The translations under genes and the position numbers were made by a program. The notes beneath the pieces are model-generated. The model was not told where the DNA came from and made no database searches. It worked only from the letters and a program-made list of their open reading frames with translations. From Candidatus Woesearchaeota archaeon (GTDB lineage: Archaea; Nanobdellota; Nanobdellia; Woesearchaeales; UBA9642), in NCBI GenBank assembly GCA_013330595.1, contig DUIB01000016.1, positions 1 to 43,651 on the forward strand: 43,651 nt of DNA. Direction: 5' to 3'. Shown here piece by piece: positions 24,064 through 33,249 of this stretch (position 1 is the first letter of the stretch; every line of letters begins with the position of its first letter).

Positions 24064-25719
24064 ATGGAGATTAAAAAATCTGCACTCATATTAATTGTGT
24101 GTATGATAATTTTCTTTGCAAGAGGAGTTTATCTTATAAATTATTATTCAGTCACAGAGGAGGCAGTGTATATAGCTAATGGATATACGCTCTATCATAC
24201 AGGAGATTTCATTATAAGCGCAACACATCCTCAATTGCTTCATCTTCTTGTTTCTGCACCCTTGCTTATTACACGCCCAAATATTGAGCTATATCCGCCT
24301 GAGTACAGGGAAAAATATTATGATATCCAATGGGTATACTCAGATAGATTTGTATTCTTTTCAGGAAATGACGCTGATTCATTAATGGCAATGACAAGAA
24401 TTCCAGTGCTGTTATTATCATTGGTTCTTATGGTTTATGTTTTTTTGTGGTCAAAGGAATTATTCGGCAAGACTGCCGCAATCATAGCAACCCTGCTATT
24501 TACATTTGAGCCGAACATTATAGGATATTCTGCATTATTAATGGATGATATGCCTGTAGCTGTTTTTATATTCATCTCAGCATATTACCTATGGAAGTCA
24601 TTAAATGCCAATACTATAAAAAACTGGATATTATTCGGAATATTCACCGGATGCGCTCTTTCAACAAAGTTCAGCTCAGCCGTAATCATACCTATATACC
24701 TTATTATCTTATTTATAACCATAAAGAAAGGTAGTTATAAGCATTATAAGAAAAATTTGTTAATCTCTCTCGGTATGCTGCTTTTGGTTATAAATGCATC
24801 ATATTTTTTCCAAGGATTTCTTGGACCTATAGGCCAAGAACAGTATCCAAATTCTCCATTAAAAATCTTGAATAGTCCAGTACTTTCTTGGATCCCAAGT
24901 CCTGTCCCTAAGTATTTCCTGGTGGGATTAGACATGGCATATGGCATGAGTGGAGTCTCAAGAGAAGATACCACAAAAACATATCTGTTAGGGAAGTATC
25001 GTGAAAATGCAGACACATGGTATTTCCACATTTTAACAATATTATTGAAAACTCCGTTAGCGTTATTGCTCTTGTTCTTATTCGTCCTAGTCTCGTTACT
25101 AACAAAAAAGATAAGTATAGATAAAAAAGTGCTGGCATTAAGCATCTCCATACCTGTTATAACCGTCTTCTTCTTCAGCATAGGACAGTATAAGTTAGGA
25201 GTAAGACATATACTGATAGTATATCCATTCATGATATTGATTACCTGCGCAATATTCAGTTGCGCACATCATAAAAAACAATTTTGGAAATATATGATAT
25301 TCGGATTATTAATATGGTATGTCGCATCATCCATTGTGATCCATCCAGACTATCTATCTTACTTCAACGAGGCGGCAGGAGGACCGAATAACGCAGATAA
25401 ATATTTTATCGAGTCAAACATTGATCTTGGCCAAAATTTGAAAGCACTAAAGACTTGGATGGATGACAATCACATACAAGGAATTTATCTAAGCCACTAT
25501 GGTCATGATTTCCCAAACTATAGAAAGATAAATTATACAATACCTCCATGCGGAAAGTTAATGCCAGGATGGACGGCTGTAAGCCTAAATCACATCCACG
25601 GGTATATGTTTACAGGACAGCCGCTTGACTGCTATACATTCTTGCAGAACATAACGCCAACGAAGAAGATAGGATATTCTTTATATCTATATTATGTTCC
25701 AGAAAAACAAGGGATATAA
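24064..25719 (+). CDS. GT-C membrane glycosyltransferase, PMT-like
   Basis: This 551-residue protein begins with a signal-anchor-like helix, followed by the loop NYYSVTEEAVYIANGYTLYH with an acidic pair in the catalytic position and SATHPQLLHLLVSAPLL after it. About ten helices follow, with EPNIIGYSALLMDDMPVAV and CALSTKFSSAVIIPIY as conserved loops. The C-terminal segment HPDYLSYFNEAAGGPNNADKYF closely resembles that of the 18796 gene, so the two are paralogs. The soluble tail contains IYLSHYGHDFPNYRKINY. It should act on the outer face with a lipid-linked sugar donor. Confidence 0.82.
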   Translation: MEIKKSALILIVCMIIFFARGVYLINYYSVTEEAVYIANGYTLYHTGDFIISATHPQLLHLLVSAPLLITRPNIELYPPEYREKYYDIQWVYSDRFVFFSGNDADSLMAMTRIPVLLLSLVLMVYVFLWSKELFGKTAAIIATLLFTFEPNIIGYSALLMDDMPVAVFIFISAYYLWKSLNANTIKNWILFGIFTGCALSTKFSSAVIIPIYLIILFITIKKGSYKHYKKNLLISLGMLLLVINASYFFQGFLGPIGQEQYPNSPLKILNSPVLSWIPSPVPKYFLVGLDMAYGMSGVSREDTTKTYLLGKYRENADTWYFHILTILLKTPLALLLLFLFVLVSLLTKKISIDKKVLALSISIPVITVFFFSIGQYKLGVRHILIVYPFMILITCAIFSCAHHKKQFWKYMIFGLLIWYVASSIVIHPDYLSYFNEAAGGPNNADKYFIESNIDLGQNLKALKTWMDDNHIQGIYLSHYGHDFPNYRKINYTIPPCGKLMPGWTAVSLNHIHGYMFTGQPLDCYTFLQNITPTKKIGYSLYLYYVPEKQGI

Positions 25720-25725
25720 AGAAAA

Positions 25726-25733
25726 TTTATAAA
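25726..25733 (+). promoter_or_regulatory. TATA box for the third GT-C gene
   Basis: TTTATAAA is centred about 23-24 bases before the ATG at 25753, again predicting a leaderless mRNA. It starts a new transcript inside the long plus-strand run, covering the genes to 29996. Confidence 0.6.
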
Positions 25734-25752
25734 CATATTATCTACTCTGCAA

Positions 25753-27609
25753 ATGATGATGAGAATAAATAGTACATTAGCATATAAGCTTTTAGGGATA
25801 TTTTTGATTATTTTTGGTATTATCCTGCCTGCAGAGCTTGTTCTACAAACAATAACAAAAGCAATAAATCCAAATACAGTAATAATGCCTGAATGGATAA
25901 AGGATATAATCCATCTTAAAATTGCAATAATATTTATTGGGGTGGTAATTTTACTTTTATCAACAATAAAATTATCTTTTAACAAACAATCATCAAAGAA
26001 ATCTAAGACTTCACAAGAATTTCAATCTAAGATTAATATATTCTTAATAATCATCTTGTTATTAAGCGGATTGATTGGGGCATATTACATATTCAGACCA
26101 TTGGATATCAATATTGGGAGTATATATATTGATGATTATTTCTATTTTTTACAGACTGCTAAACATATTGTTAGTGAAGGAAACCTTACATTTGATGGGA
26201 CAAATCCCACTAATGGAGTACAGCCACTATGGCTTTTTATAATAGTGGGCTTGACAGCAATATTAAAGAAAGATATTCTTGTGATTATCGTATCTGAGAT
26301 TCTGGTTCTGATCATGCATATTGCAACCGCATATTTATTATACAGGATTTTAAAATTATTCAATCATGCAACAGCTGGTGCAATATTAGCAGCTTTTTGG
26401 GCATTAAATCCATTCATATTATGGATGAATTTAGGAGGTCTTGAGACATCATTAAACCTGTTCTTTATCTCATTAAGCATGCTATACTATTTAAAACACA
26501 GAAATTCCCTATCTATTAAATCAAGCGCAATATTAGGAATATTATTAGGTTTCACTTTTCTATCAAGACTAGACTCGATATTCTTTTGTGCAGGCATTGC
26601 GTTAGATTACTTATTTTTCAGAACTAAAATATCTTATATGAACATGAAAAGGTCATTTAAAGAATTAATACCTTGCGGCATAATATTAGTGATAGTTGCA
26701 GTGGTTTGGTTGTCAATAAGTTATGTAAATACAGGAGAATTATTCCCTCTAAACGGAAAAGCAAAGATATTGACAAATAATGTTGGATATTACACAGGGA
26801 TTTTAGATTTTATAATAAAACGTGCTTTCACATTATTGGCAATTACTAATCAAGCAGGATATTTCCTAGGATTATGGCATCTTCCAGGATTTATATTTTC
26901 CACATTGATATCAGGATTAGTTGTTGGTATAACAATATGGCTGTTATATGTAGCCAAAATAAAAGTCAAACCTGCTATTCCATTCATAATGATTTGTTTG
27001 ATGCTTACAGCGTATTATCTGTTAACTAGCATAGACATCAGATACTTATTTCCAGTAATGCTGTTCTGTGGCATAGGAATAGCAGAAACCCTTGCCCAAG
27101 TTTTCGACAAATCAACAAACAAAGGAATATGGAAAAAAATATTCTTAGCTATTGCCATAATATTTATTATAAATATGGGGATAAGCGTGATTGCTATAAA
27201 TAAAACAAAACAGCTGAGTGGAGAATGGAATCCTTTGCAATATACTATGTACAATGAAGGAGTTAATTGGATAGATAGCACCCCAAAAGGAACTATTATC
27301 GGAAGCTTTAATGCAGGTATATACGGATATTTTGGCCATAGAAAAATTGTTAACCTCGATGGTGTAATAAACAATAATGCATATTACGCAATGAAAGATA
27401 ATAGATTATATGCATATCTCAGGGAGCAGAATATTTCCTATGTGATTGATTGGGAATATGTTGAAGACTTTTACTTTGCGAGATTTGGTGGAGAAGAAAA
27501 TATTTCAAATAATTTAGAGTTAGTTGACACAATTGTCAGAGACAATGATCCTCATAAAGGACTTCGTTTACTTGTTTATAAGGTGAAATATGAAGATAGG
27601 CAAGATTAG
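25753..27609 (+). CDS. GT-C membrane glycosyltransferase-like protein
   Basis: This 618-residue protein has two or three N-terminal helices, then the loop SIYIDDYFYFLQTAKHIVSEG with the Asp-Asp pair characteristic of GT-C enzymes, and TNGVQPLWLFIIVGLTAIL. About nine more helices end near residue 480, with WMNLGGLETSLNLFFISL and FLSRLDSIFFC as internal loops. The remaining 130 residues are soluble. The start has three ATG codons in a row; I kept the first. It overlaps the following methyltransferase by 20 bases, implying coupling. The substrate is unknown. Confidence 0.8.
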   Translation: MMMRINSTLAYKLLGIFLIIFGIILPAELVLQTITKAINPNTVIMPEWIKDIIHLKIAIIFIGVVILLLSTIKLSFNKQSSKKSKTSQEFQSKINIFLIIILLLSGLIGAYYIFRPLDINIGSIYIDDYFYFLQTAKHIVSEGNLTFDGTNPTNGVQPLWLFIIVGLTAILKKDILVIIVSEILVLIMHIATAYLLYRILKLFNHATAGAILAAFWALNPFILWMNLGGLETSLNLFFISLSMLYYLKHRNSLSIKSSAILGILLGFTFLSRLDSIFFCAGIALDYLFFRTKISYMNMKRSFKELIPCGIILVIVAVVWLSISYVNTGELFPLNGKAKILTNNVGYYTGILDFIIKRAFTLLAITNQAGYFLGLWHLPGFIFSTLISGLVVGITIWLLYVAKIKVKPAIPFIMICLMLTAYYLLTSIDIRYLFPVMLFCGIGIAETLAQVFDKSTNKGIWKKIFLAIAIIFIINMGISVIAINKTKQLSGEWNPLQYTMYNEGVNWIDSTPKGTIIGSFNAGIYGYFGHRKIVNLDGVINNNAYYAMKDNRLYAYLREQNISYVIDWEYVEDFYFARFGGEENISNNLELVDTIVRDNDPHKGLRLLVYKVKYEDRQD

Positions 27610-28360
27610 CAACAGAGTATATTACGATATAAATCCGACTGTCCTCTTATATGTAGGAAAAAATAAAAAAGTACTTGATATTGGCTGTGGGCCTGGAACT
27701 CTCGGAAAAATAATACGCAATATGAAAAATTATGTAGTCGGAATTGATGTCAATCCTAAAGCCGTAATGATTGCAAAAAAGGTTCTTGATGAAGCATACA
27801 TATCAGATATAGAAAAAAAATTTCCAGCAAAAGTACTAAGCAAAAAATTTGATATAATCATTTGTGCAGACATACTCGAACATCTGCACAATCCTGATAG
27901 CGTATTGGAAACAATCCAAAAATTATTAAAATCAGAAGGATTGCTGATTATTTCCCTGCCAAATGTTGCCACTTGGACCGTCCGCTTAAAATTGCTTTTC
28001 GGCAAATTTAATTATACGCCAACTGGAATCTTAGATAAAACACATGTCAGATTTTACACCTACAGATCAGGGACGCAATTAATCGAATCCAAAGGATTCT
28101 GCATAAAAGAAATTGATGTTACACCAAATGGTGTAAGAGCATTTTTGCCAGTAATCAGAAAAATTTTTAGCAAAGAAAAGATAACAAGTGGCTACGACGA
28201 TACGGATAAAAAGATAATCAAGTCTTATCCATATAGAATTTATAATAAAATATTTTACCCTGTAGAGCTTATGATTTCAAGAATGTGGAAAAGATTATTA
28301 GGATATCAATTTATTTTTGTATGCACAAAAAATGATAAATTCCAAAATCGAAACAAATAA
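27590..28360 (+). CDS. Class I SAM-dependent methyltransferase in glycan operon
   Basis: This 256-residue protein has motif I VLDIGCGPGTLGKII near residues 30-42, VGIDVNPKAVMIAKKV, and motif IV FDIIICADILEHLHNPDSVL, followed by SEGLLIISLPNVATWTVRLKLL. FGKFNYTPTGILDKTHVRFYT is characteristic of Methyltransf_23 proteins from polysaccharide clusters. The C-terminal 60 residues contain a hydrophobic stretch (FYPVELMISRMW) that may contact the membrane. It overlaps both neighbouring GT-C genes. A role in O-methylating a surface sugar is an inference. Confidence 0.85.
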   Translation: MKIGKISNRVYYDINPTVLLYVGKNKKVLDIGCGPGTLGKIIRNMKNYVVGIDVNPKAVMIAKKVLDEAYISDIEKKFPAKVLSKKFDIIICADILEHLHNPDSVLETIQKLLKSEGLLIISLPNVATWTVRLKLLFGKFNYTPTGILDKTHVRFYTYRSGTQLIESKGFCIKEIDVTPNGVRAFLPVIRKIFSKEKITSGYDDTDKKIIKSYPYRIYNKIFYPVELMISRMWKRLLGYQFIFVCTKNDKFQNRNK

Positions 28361-29996
28361 GCATAATTCCATAGCTAGTAAAAGAAGAAATATATTAGGA
28401 TTTATTTGCATTATATTGCTTGCAATACTTTTTTTGGCAACCAGATTATTAATTTCGGAAAATACATACTTGCTCTCAGCTGATGAAACAAGATACATGG
28501 GGCTTGCAAGAGCCTTTCCTTTTCACACATTCTATGCAAACACAGTTTATGTATTGCATCCTCCATTTTATTCCATGACCATCGCTTTCTTGGATTTGTT
28601 TACTCATGACTATTTTCGTGCAGGACTTCTAATTTCCATGATAGCAGCATTAATACTCCCACTGATTTTGATATATTTTCTTCACAGAATCGGAAAACCA
28701 AAATTATGGATAATTATTTTCTTAATATTTTTTACATTAAACTGGAGCCTGATAACATTTTCCAACATGATTTTCAAGGAATCTCTCGCATTGCTTTTAG
28801 TTTGGATCATAATACTTTGCTCGTGGATAGGAATAACAGACACTAAAAAAAGGAATCGATGGCTTTTTGCAGCGATGATTCCCGCATTTTTTCTCGGGAT
28901 AACAACAGACCACGTTATTTTTCTATTTCCAATATTATTTCTCATGATAATTATTCACAATTCCTGGAGAAGAATAAGCTCATATCTGCCAATAATCGGG
29001 CTTGCTATCGGATATGGACTTTGGATAGTAATACGTTTGTCAGTTTATACATCTTATACTCTTGCTCCAGTTGGGGCAGATGGTGTTATCGAAACCACTA
29101 TGCCATTACGCCCATTCACCCTTATCACTCCGGCAGCTTTCTCCAGATCAGCCATTCTTGCAGGATGGGGAGACCATGATATAACAAAACTGACATCATA
29201 CGGATATATCTTAAATTCTTATCCCTTTTTGATAACTCCAAATCTTACCCGTCAGGAAATTTCGCATTTTTTCACAGCAAAAAATATTGTTTTCGCAGGG
29301 ATATACATAGCTCTTGGTATTTTTGTAATTATATCTGTTATCCGAAAAGCTATTAAGATAAAAAATAGTTTCCACTTAAAAAAACTGTCAATTGAAGAAA
29401 AAACTTTTGTATGGACTCTTGGAACGTTATTCTTCTTCCTGTTACCTTTCGCCTCATCATTTGGTCTTTGGAGGTACGGTATTTTCGCTCTCATCCCAAT
29501 ATTCATGCTCACTACAGATGCTATATATAGCCGTATCAGACCGATTATCAAGGATATTTGGGTATATACTGGCATTATCGTATTTATTTGCTTAATGGTA
29601 TCTTTATGGTTGGTGAATAATTCTCACGTATCAATACTAAGAAATGAGGAGATACAAGGGACAAAACTTGCAAGTTTTATGAACATCCTGCCAGGGAGAA
29701 ATATTCTTGTAGAAACAGGGTATAGTGAAGAACAGGCATATCTCCTGCCGCAAAAAAATATCTACGGGTTATCTCCATCTTCGGAAAACCTGGAGCGTGA
29801 TATTTATTTTTTTAACATAACTTACATAGCTATTGGTGACCATCCGTGGCCGGCAGGGGAATTTGAATCCGTAAAATACATCCAATCCAGAATAGATTTA
29901 TTTATTCCTATAGCCAGTTTTGAGGAAAAATACTCTGCAAAAGATTTTTGGATTGATACATATACTATCTATAAAGTTAACAACAGTCTTAACTAA
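28332..29996 (+). CDS. GT-C membrane glycosyltransferase, ArnT/PMT-like
   Basis: The ORF track starts at a TTG at 28317; I prefer the ATG at 28332 (MINSKIETNKHN), which gives 554 residues. After the first helix comes the catalytic-type loop YLLSADETRYMGLARAFPFH with Asp-Glu, then VLHPPFYSMTIAFLDLF, as in GT83/GT39 enzymes. About ten helices and a soluble C-terminal part of 110 residues follow. Its coding region overlaps the methyltransferase 3' end. GC content looks slightly higher than in the preceding genes. It ends the plus-strand run, just before the IS110 element. Confidence 0.8.
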   Translation: MINSKIETNKHNSIASKRRNILGFICIILLAILFLATRLLISENTYLLSADETRYMGLARAFPFHTFYANTVYVLHPPFYSMTIAFLDLFTHDYFRAGLLISMIAALILPLILIYFLHRIGKPKLWIIIFLIFFTLNWSLITFSNMIFKESLALLLVWIIILCSWIGITDTKKRNRWLFAAMIPAFFLGITTDHVIFLFPILFLMIIIHNSWRRISSYLPIIGLAIGYGLWIVIRLSVYTSYTLAPVGADGVIETTMPLRPFTLITPAAFSRSAILAGWGDHDITKLTSYGYILNSYPFLITPNLTRQEISHFFTAKNIVFAGIYIALGIFVIISVIRKAIKIKNSFHLKKLSIEEKTFVWTLGTLFFFLLPFASSFGLWRYGIFALIPIFMLTTDAIYSRIRPIIKDIWVYTGIIVFICLMVSLWLVNNSHVSILRNEEIQGTKLASFMNILPGRNILVETGYSEEQAYLLPQKNIYGLSPSSENLERDIYFFNITYIAIGDHPWPAGEFESVKYIQSRIDLFIPIASFEEKYSAKDFWIDTYTIYKVNNSLN

Positions 29997-30114
29997 TTAT
30001 AAGTGTTTAGTAATTCAAACCAACTATTCTAATAACCATTAGAAGGGAAGGTTTTATTTGCACAGATAAAGAAAAATTTATAATAAGATACTTTTGTACA
30101 AAGATCATGATTGA

Positions 30115-30137
30115 ATGTTAAACCTCGTGTTTTTATA
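30115..30137 (-). repeat. Left inverted repeat of the IS110 element
   Basis: The minus strand reads TATAAAAACACGAGGTTTA then ACAT. It matches the right end (31371-31394) except for one inserted base near each side, with a perfect 14-base core at 30119-30132. The outward TATAAA could act as a promoter pointing away from the element. Confidence 0.8.
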
Positions 30138-30183
30138 CTCATGCGTTTTAGCATAAGCATAAAAAACAAACTAGGTGATACCA

Positions 30184-31221
30184 ATGGTATCTAAACAAAT
30201 GCAATCGTATGTAGGGTTGGATGTACATAAAAAGTTTATCCAAGGATGCATCTTGGATAATGAAGGAAAGGTTTTGCTTGAGCAGAAGTTCAAGAGTGAA
30301 CCGCATTCAATGGATATGTTCCTTTTGAATGTGTCTAAGGATTCCAAAATTGTTTTGGAATCGTGCAGTTGCTGGCAGTATGTCTATGATTATTTAGACG
30401 ATGCAGAATACAAGGATTTGCATTTGGCAAATCCTTCAAGAGTCAGACTTATTGCAGAATCACGCAAGAAAACAGATAAAGTTGATGCTAAAGCATTAGC
30501 AAATCTGTTAAGAGTGAATTTGCTTCCAGAAAGTTATGCACCTCCCTTGTCAGTAAGATATGAAAGACAAATTACTCGTCATAGATTATCCTTAGTAAGA
30601 CTAAGGGCAGATGTCAAAAGAAAAATCCATGCCATACTATTAAGACACGGCATAGAGCATGAATTCAGCGACGTATTTGGCAAGGCAGGAACAAAATATT
30701 TATATTCATTAGATCTGCCAATGTGTGATAGATTTGAATTGGACAATTATATTCAAACAATTGATTTTTTTGGACAAAAAATCAAAGACACACAAGAGCG
30801 TGTAGAAGAATTCGCAGAACATAGTCCACAATCAAGATTGTTAATGACCATTCCAGGAATTGATTATTATTCAGCATTAATGATCAGCGCAGAAATAGGG
30901 GATATAAGAAGATTCAATACAGCAAAAAAACTTATAAGTTATGCTGGATTGAATCCATCTATATCTCAATCAGGAGAAAAATGCTACACAGGGCATATTG
31001 CCAAACAAGGCAATAATAATTTACGCTGGATACTTGGACAATGCGCAAATATTGCCGTAATGAATGATTCACGACTAGCACTTTTTTATCACCGAATAAA
31101 AAAGTGTAAAAATCATAATATTGCAATAACTGCAACAGCACGAAAGCTGTTATGCATTATTTTTGCAATGTTGAAAGATAATTCAAAATATATTCATTTG
31201 AAGAAATGTAAGGCATCATAG
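30184..31221 (+). CDS. IS110-family transposase (DEDD)
   Basis: This recombinase has an N-terminal RuvC-like DEDD domain: YVGLDVHKKFIQGCILDNEG with the first Asp, ESCSCWQYVYDYL with the Glu, and SRKKTDKVDAKALANLLR with the last Asp pair. The C-terminal Tnp_20 domain has LMTIPGIDYYSALMISAEIG, then YAGLNPSISQSGEKCYTGHI, carrying the serine region, and GNNNLRWILGQCANIAV. All expected motifs are present and the frame is uninterrupted, so it may be active. The ORF track begins at a GTG at 30175; I chose ATG 30184. Such recombinases are guided by a bridge RNA encoded in the element's non-coding end. Confidence 0.95.
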   Translation: MVSKQMQSYVGLDVHKKFIQGCILDNEGKVLLEQKFKSEPHSMDMFLLNVSKDSKIVLESCSCWQYVYDYLDDAEYKDLHLANPSRVRLIAESRKKTDKVDAKALANLLRVNLLPESYAPPLSVRYERQITRHRLSLVRLRADVKRKIHAILLRHGIEHEFSDVFGKAGTKYLYSLDLPMCDRFELDNYIQTIDFFGQKIKDTQERVEEFAEHSPQSRLLMTIPGIDYYSALMISAEIGDIRRFNTAKKLISYAGLNPSISQSGEKCYTGHIAKQGNNNLRWILGQCANIAVMNDSRLALFYHRIKKCKNHNIAITATARKLLCIIFAMLKDNSKYIHLKKCKAS

Positions 31222-31290
31222 GCTGACGCCGCTAATTTCATAGGCCTCTGCCATCAGGCAAGCCTGATATCATGATTGGCGCAATGCCTT
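31210..31290 (+). ncRNA. Candidate IS110/IS1111 bridge RNA (right end)
   Basis: Just over the transposase stop, AAGGCAT (31210-31216) pairs with ATGCCTT (31284-31290). Within it CGCC (31227-31230) pairs with GGCG (31278-31281), and ATCAGGC (31253-31259) pairs with GCCTGAT (31262-31268) across a tight turn. The segment is nearly half G+C in an otherwise AT-rich region. In the IS1111 group the guide RNA lies downstream of the transposase, matching this position; the IS110 group has it upstream, where I see only AT-rich DNA. The real RNA may extend to about 31375. I did not derive target and donor loops. Confidence 0.5.
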
Positions 31291-31368
31291 TAATACGACC
31301 GCAATAATGTGCCTGAAACAAAGCACGAATAGATGAATGTCGTAAAGAAGCCTCACACTTCAAAAAAA

Positions 31369-31376
31369 TATATAAA
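31369..31376 (+). promoter_or_regulatory. TATA box of the GT2 gene, overlapping the IS end
   Basis: TATATAAA is centred 24-25 bases before the ATG at 31397, giving a leaderless mRNA. Most of it lies within the IS inverted repeat, so the element seems to supply this gene's core promoter. Confidence 0.6.
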
Positions 31377-31394
31377 CAAACACGAGGTTTACAT
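31371..31394 (+). repeat. Right inverted repeat of the IS110 element
   Basis: TATAAACAAACACGAGGTTT then ACAT mirrors the left end at 30115-30137, with a perfect 14-base core at 31378-31391. It ends two bases before the ATG of the downstream GT2 gene. Confidence 0.8.
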
Positions 31395-31396
31395 AG

Positions 31397-32116
31397 ATGA
31401 AAATAATCGTCGTAATGCCTGCATACAAGGCAGCCTTGACTATTGAATCTGTATTCAAGCGCATTCCAAAGGAATTCTGGAAAAAGATAAACAAAGTCAT
31501 AGTTGTCAATGATGGAAGCACTGACAATACAGAGAAAGTTATTGACAAATTAAAGAAAAAATATCCAAAAATTCTAAAAATAAACCATAAAGTAAACCAG
31601 GGATATGGTGCTGTTCAGAAAACTGGTTTTACAAAAGCTCGAGAGTTAGGAGCAGATATCGCAATACTGCTTCATTCTGATGGACAGTATCCTCCTGAAA
31701 TACTGCAAAAAATGATAAGCCCTATAGAAAAAGGAAAGGCAGATGTTGTTTTAGGATCAAGAATGCTAGGTGGAGAGGCATTAAAGGGCGGCATGCCATT
31801 ATACAAGTATCTTGGAAACAGATTTTTGACATTCATAGAAAACATTGCCTATGGGATGAATATTACCGAATATCATACAGGATATATGGTGTACTCTAAA
31901 AAGGCATTAAACACCATCCCTTTCAAAAAACTTAGCGATACTTATCATTTTGATGGTGAGATGATAATGATGTCTGGCAAGAAAAAATTGAGAATTGCCC
32001 AGATCCCAATATCAACACATTATGGAAATGAAAAATCTCATCTTAAGCCAATTAAATATGGTATGGATGTTCTGAGAATAATCTGGAGAAATTGGACAGG
32101 AAAATATGATTTCTAA
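31397..32116 (+). CDS. GT2 glycosyltransferase downstream of the IS element
   Basis: This 239-residue GT-A enzyme has IIVVMPAYKAALTIESVF, VIVVNDGSTDNTEKVI, the metal-site region ILLHSDGQYPPEILQKMI and VVLGSRMLGG. FLTFIENIAYGMNITEYHTG suggests an amphipathic helix near the membrane, and STHYGNEKSHLKPIKYGMDV is the C-terminal signature of a UDP-sugar:polyprenyl-phosphate transferase-like subgroup. Here the usual DxD is HSDG, which still provides an Asp. The gene is alone, convergent with the next SDR gene, and its promoter overlaps the IS110 right end. Confidence 0.87.
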   Translation: MKIIVVMPAYKAALTIESVFKRIPKEFWKKINKVIVVNDGSTDNTEKVIDKLKKKYPKILKINHKVNQGYGAVQKTGFTKARELGADIAILLHSDGQYPPEILQKMISPIEKGKADVVLGSRMLGGEALKGGMPLYKYLGNRFLTFIENIAYGMNITEYHTGYMVYSKKALNTIPFKKLSDTYHFDGEMIMMSGKKKLRIAQIPISTHYGNEKSHLKPIKYGMDVLRIIWRNWTGKYDF

Positions 32117-32176
32117 TAGAGTATGTCTTTCATCAAAGCTTTAATGGCAGAAGGCAATTTTTTTATCTAAACTGAT

Positions 32177-33187
32177 TCAGAACATCTTATCTCTCCATGT
32201 TACTGGAGTCTTGTCATTTACAATCTCGACAGCTATATGATACCTGAACTTTCTTGGCCCTCGATGTTTTATATATGCAATCATTTCTGACAAGCCTTCT
32301 CTTAATGAATATTGGGTTTTATAACCTAACAATTTTCTTGCCTTGTCAGATGAACAGTATGCTAACTTAACCTCCTGAGGTCTGCCTGTAACATATACTG
32401 GCTTTAGATCAAAATCAAGCAATTCTGCAATGATTCTTGCTAATTCATTTATAGTAACAAATTCTTCATCAGGACCAATATTTATCACTTCGCCAACAAC
32501 ATTATTTTGGAATCCCATCTTTTTTAAACACTCAATATTATCCTGAATAAATGAAAATGATCTTTTTTGAGTGCCATCACCATATATTATTGGTTGCCTG
32601 CCTTGAAGCATGAGATTAATCATAATAGATGCCACATTCCTGAAAGGATCATCATACTTTTGCTTTGGGCCTATAATATTATGAGGAACAGCATGCACTA
32701 CTTCAATTCCATGAACTTCTGATAGGATATTAAGCATTTGCTCTGAGGCAAGTTTGGCAACTCCATAAGGATCCCTAGGCTTTGGTATCATATCTTCTGT
32801 GAACGGTATCTTTTCTTGAAAGCCATATCTTGCCATGCTTGAGCAATTAACAAATCTTTTTACTCCTTGGGATACTGATGCTGATGCAACAGTCGCTGTT
32901 ATCTGTGAAGTATTATGCAGCACTGTATGAGGGGAGAACACACTTAATCCCTCATATGGCGTGCAGGCAGTATGATAAACAACATCAATATCCTTTAGCA
33001 ATTTATTCATTGTGTTAAGATATGAGCAATCTGCATGAATAAATTCTGCATCATTATGAACATTATCAATATGCCCTCCGATTAGATTGTCGCAACCATA
33101 GACTTCATGGCCTTCTGCAATCATTGCATCGGCAATATGAGACCCGAGAAAACCAGCAATTCCTGTAACAAAAATCTTCTTTTTCAT
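32177..33187 (-). CDS. NAD-dependent sugar epimerase (UDP-glucose 4-epimerase-like SDR)
   Basis: This 336-residue extended SDR starts KKIFVTGIAGFLGSHIADAM (GxxGxxG) and has the catalytic CSSMARYG and YGVAKLASEQML (YxxxK) motifs. VPHNIIGPKQKYDDPFRNVA is the substrate loop and YGDGTQKRSFSFIQDNIECL the usual C-terminal signature of sugar 4-epimerases. An extra basic tail (IKHRGPRKFRYHIAVEIV) is seen in some homologs from polysaccharide loci. A TATA box 25 bases before the ATG predicts a leaderless mRNA. The sugar substrate is not resolved. Confidence 0.88.
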   Translation of the reverse strand: MKKKIFVTGIAGFLGSHIADAMIAEGHEVYGCDNLIGGHIDNVHNDAEFIHADCSYLNTMNKLLKDIDVVYHTACTPYEGLSVFSPHTVLHNTSQITATVASASVSQGVKRFVNCSSMARYGFQEKIPFTEDMIPKPRDPYGVAKLASEQMLNILSEVHGIEVVHAVPHNIIGPKQKYDDPFRNVASIMINLMLQGRQPIIYGDGTQKRSFSFIQDNIECLKKMGFQNNVVGEVINIGPDEEFVTINELARIIAELLDFDLKPVYVTGRPQEVKLAYCSSDKARKLLGYKTQYSLREGLSEMIAYIKHRGPRKFRYHIAVEIVNDKTPVTWRDKMF

Positions 33188-33208
33188 AGTATATGGAAAT
33201 GAGCATCA

Positions 33209-33216
33209 TTTATATA
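33209..33216 (-). promoter_or_regulatory. TATA box of the SDR epimerase gene
   Basis: On the minus strand the sequence reads TATATAAA, centred 25 bases before the ATG at 33187. This fits the leaderless pattern seen across the window. Confidence 0.6.
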
Positions 33217-33249
33217 TTTTTTGATTATTCGGGAGCATGAATAAAAATC

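Larger units (their letters stand above)
30115..31394 (+). mobile_element. IS110-family insertion sequence
   Basis: The element contains an intact DEDD transposase, and near-identical inverted sequences of about 23-24 bases mark its ends at 30115-30137 and 31371-31394. IS110 elements typically lack strong terminal inverted repeats, but the IS1111 subgroup has short subterminal ones, so the true ends may lie slightly outside. Behind the transposase is a GC-richer structured segment that may encode the bridge RNA. I see no target duplication, as expected. The insertion lies between two glycan genes and its right end overlaps the promoter of the next gene. Confidence 0.8.

Noticed and set aside
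24744-25232. 162-residue minus-strand ORF
   Set aside because: It is antisense to a GT-C gene and has no coherent domain or promoter.
30000-30114. Bridge RNA at the left end of the IS110 element
   Set aside because: This stretch is AT-rich with no long stems and lies outside the left inverted repeat; the right-end segment is the better candidate.
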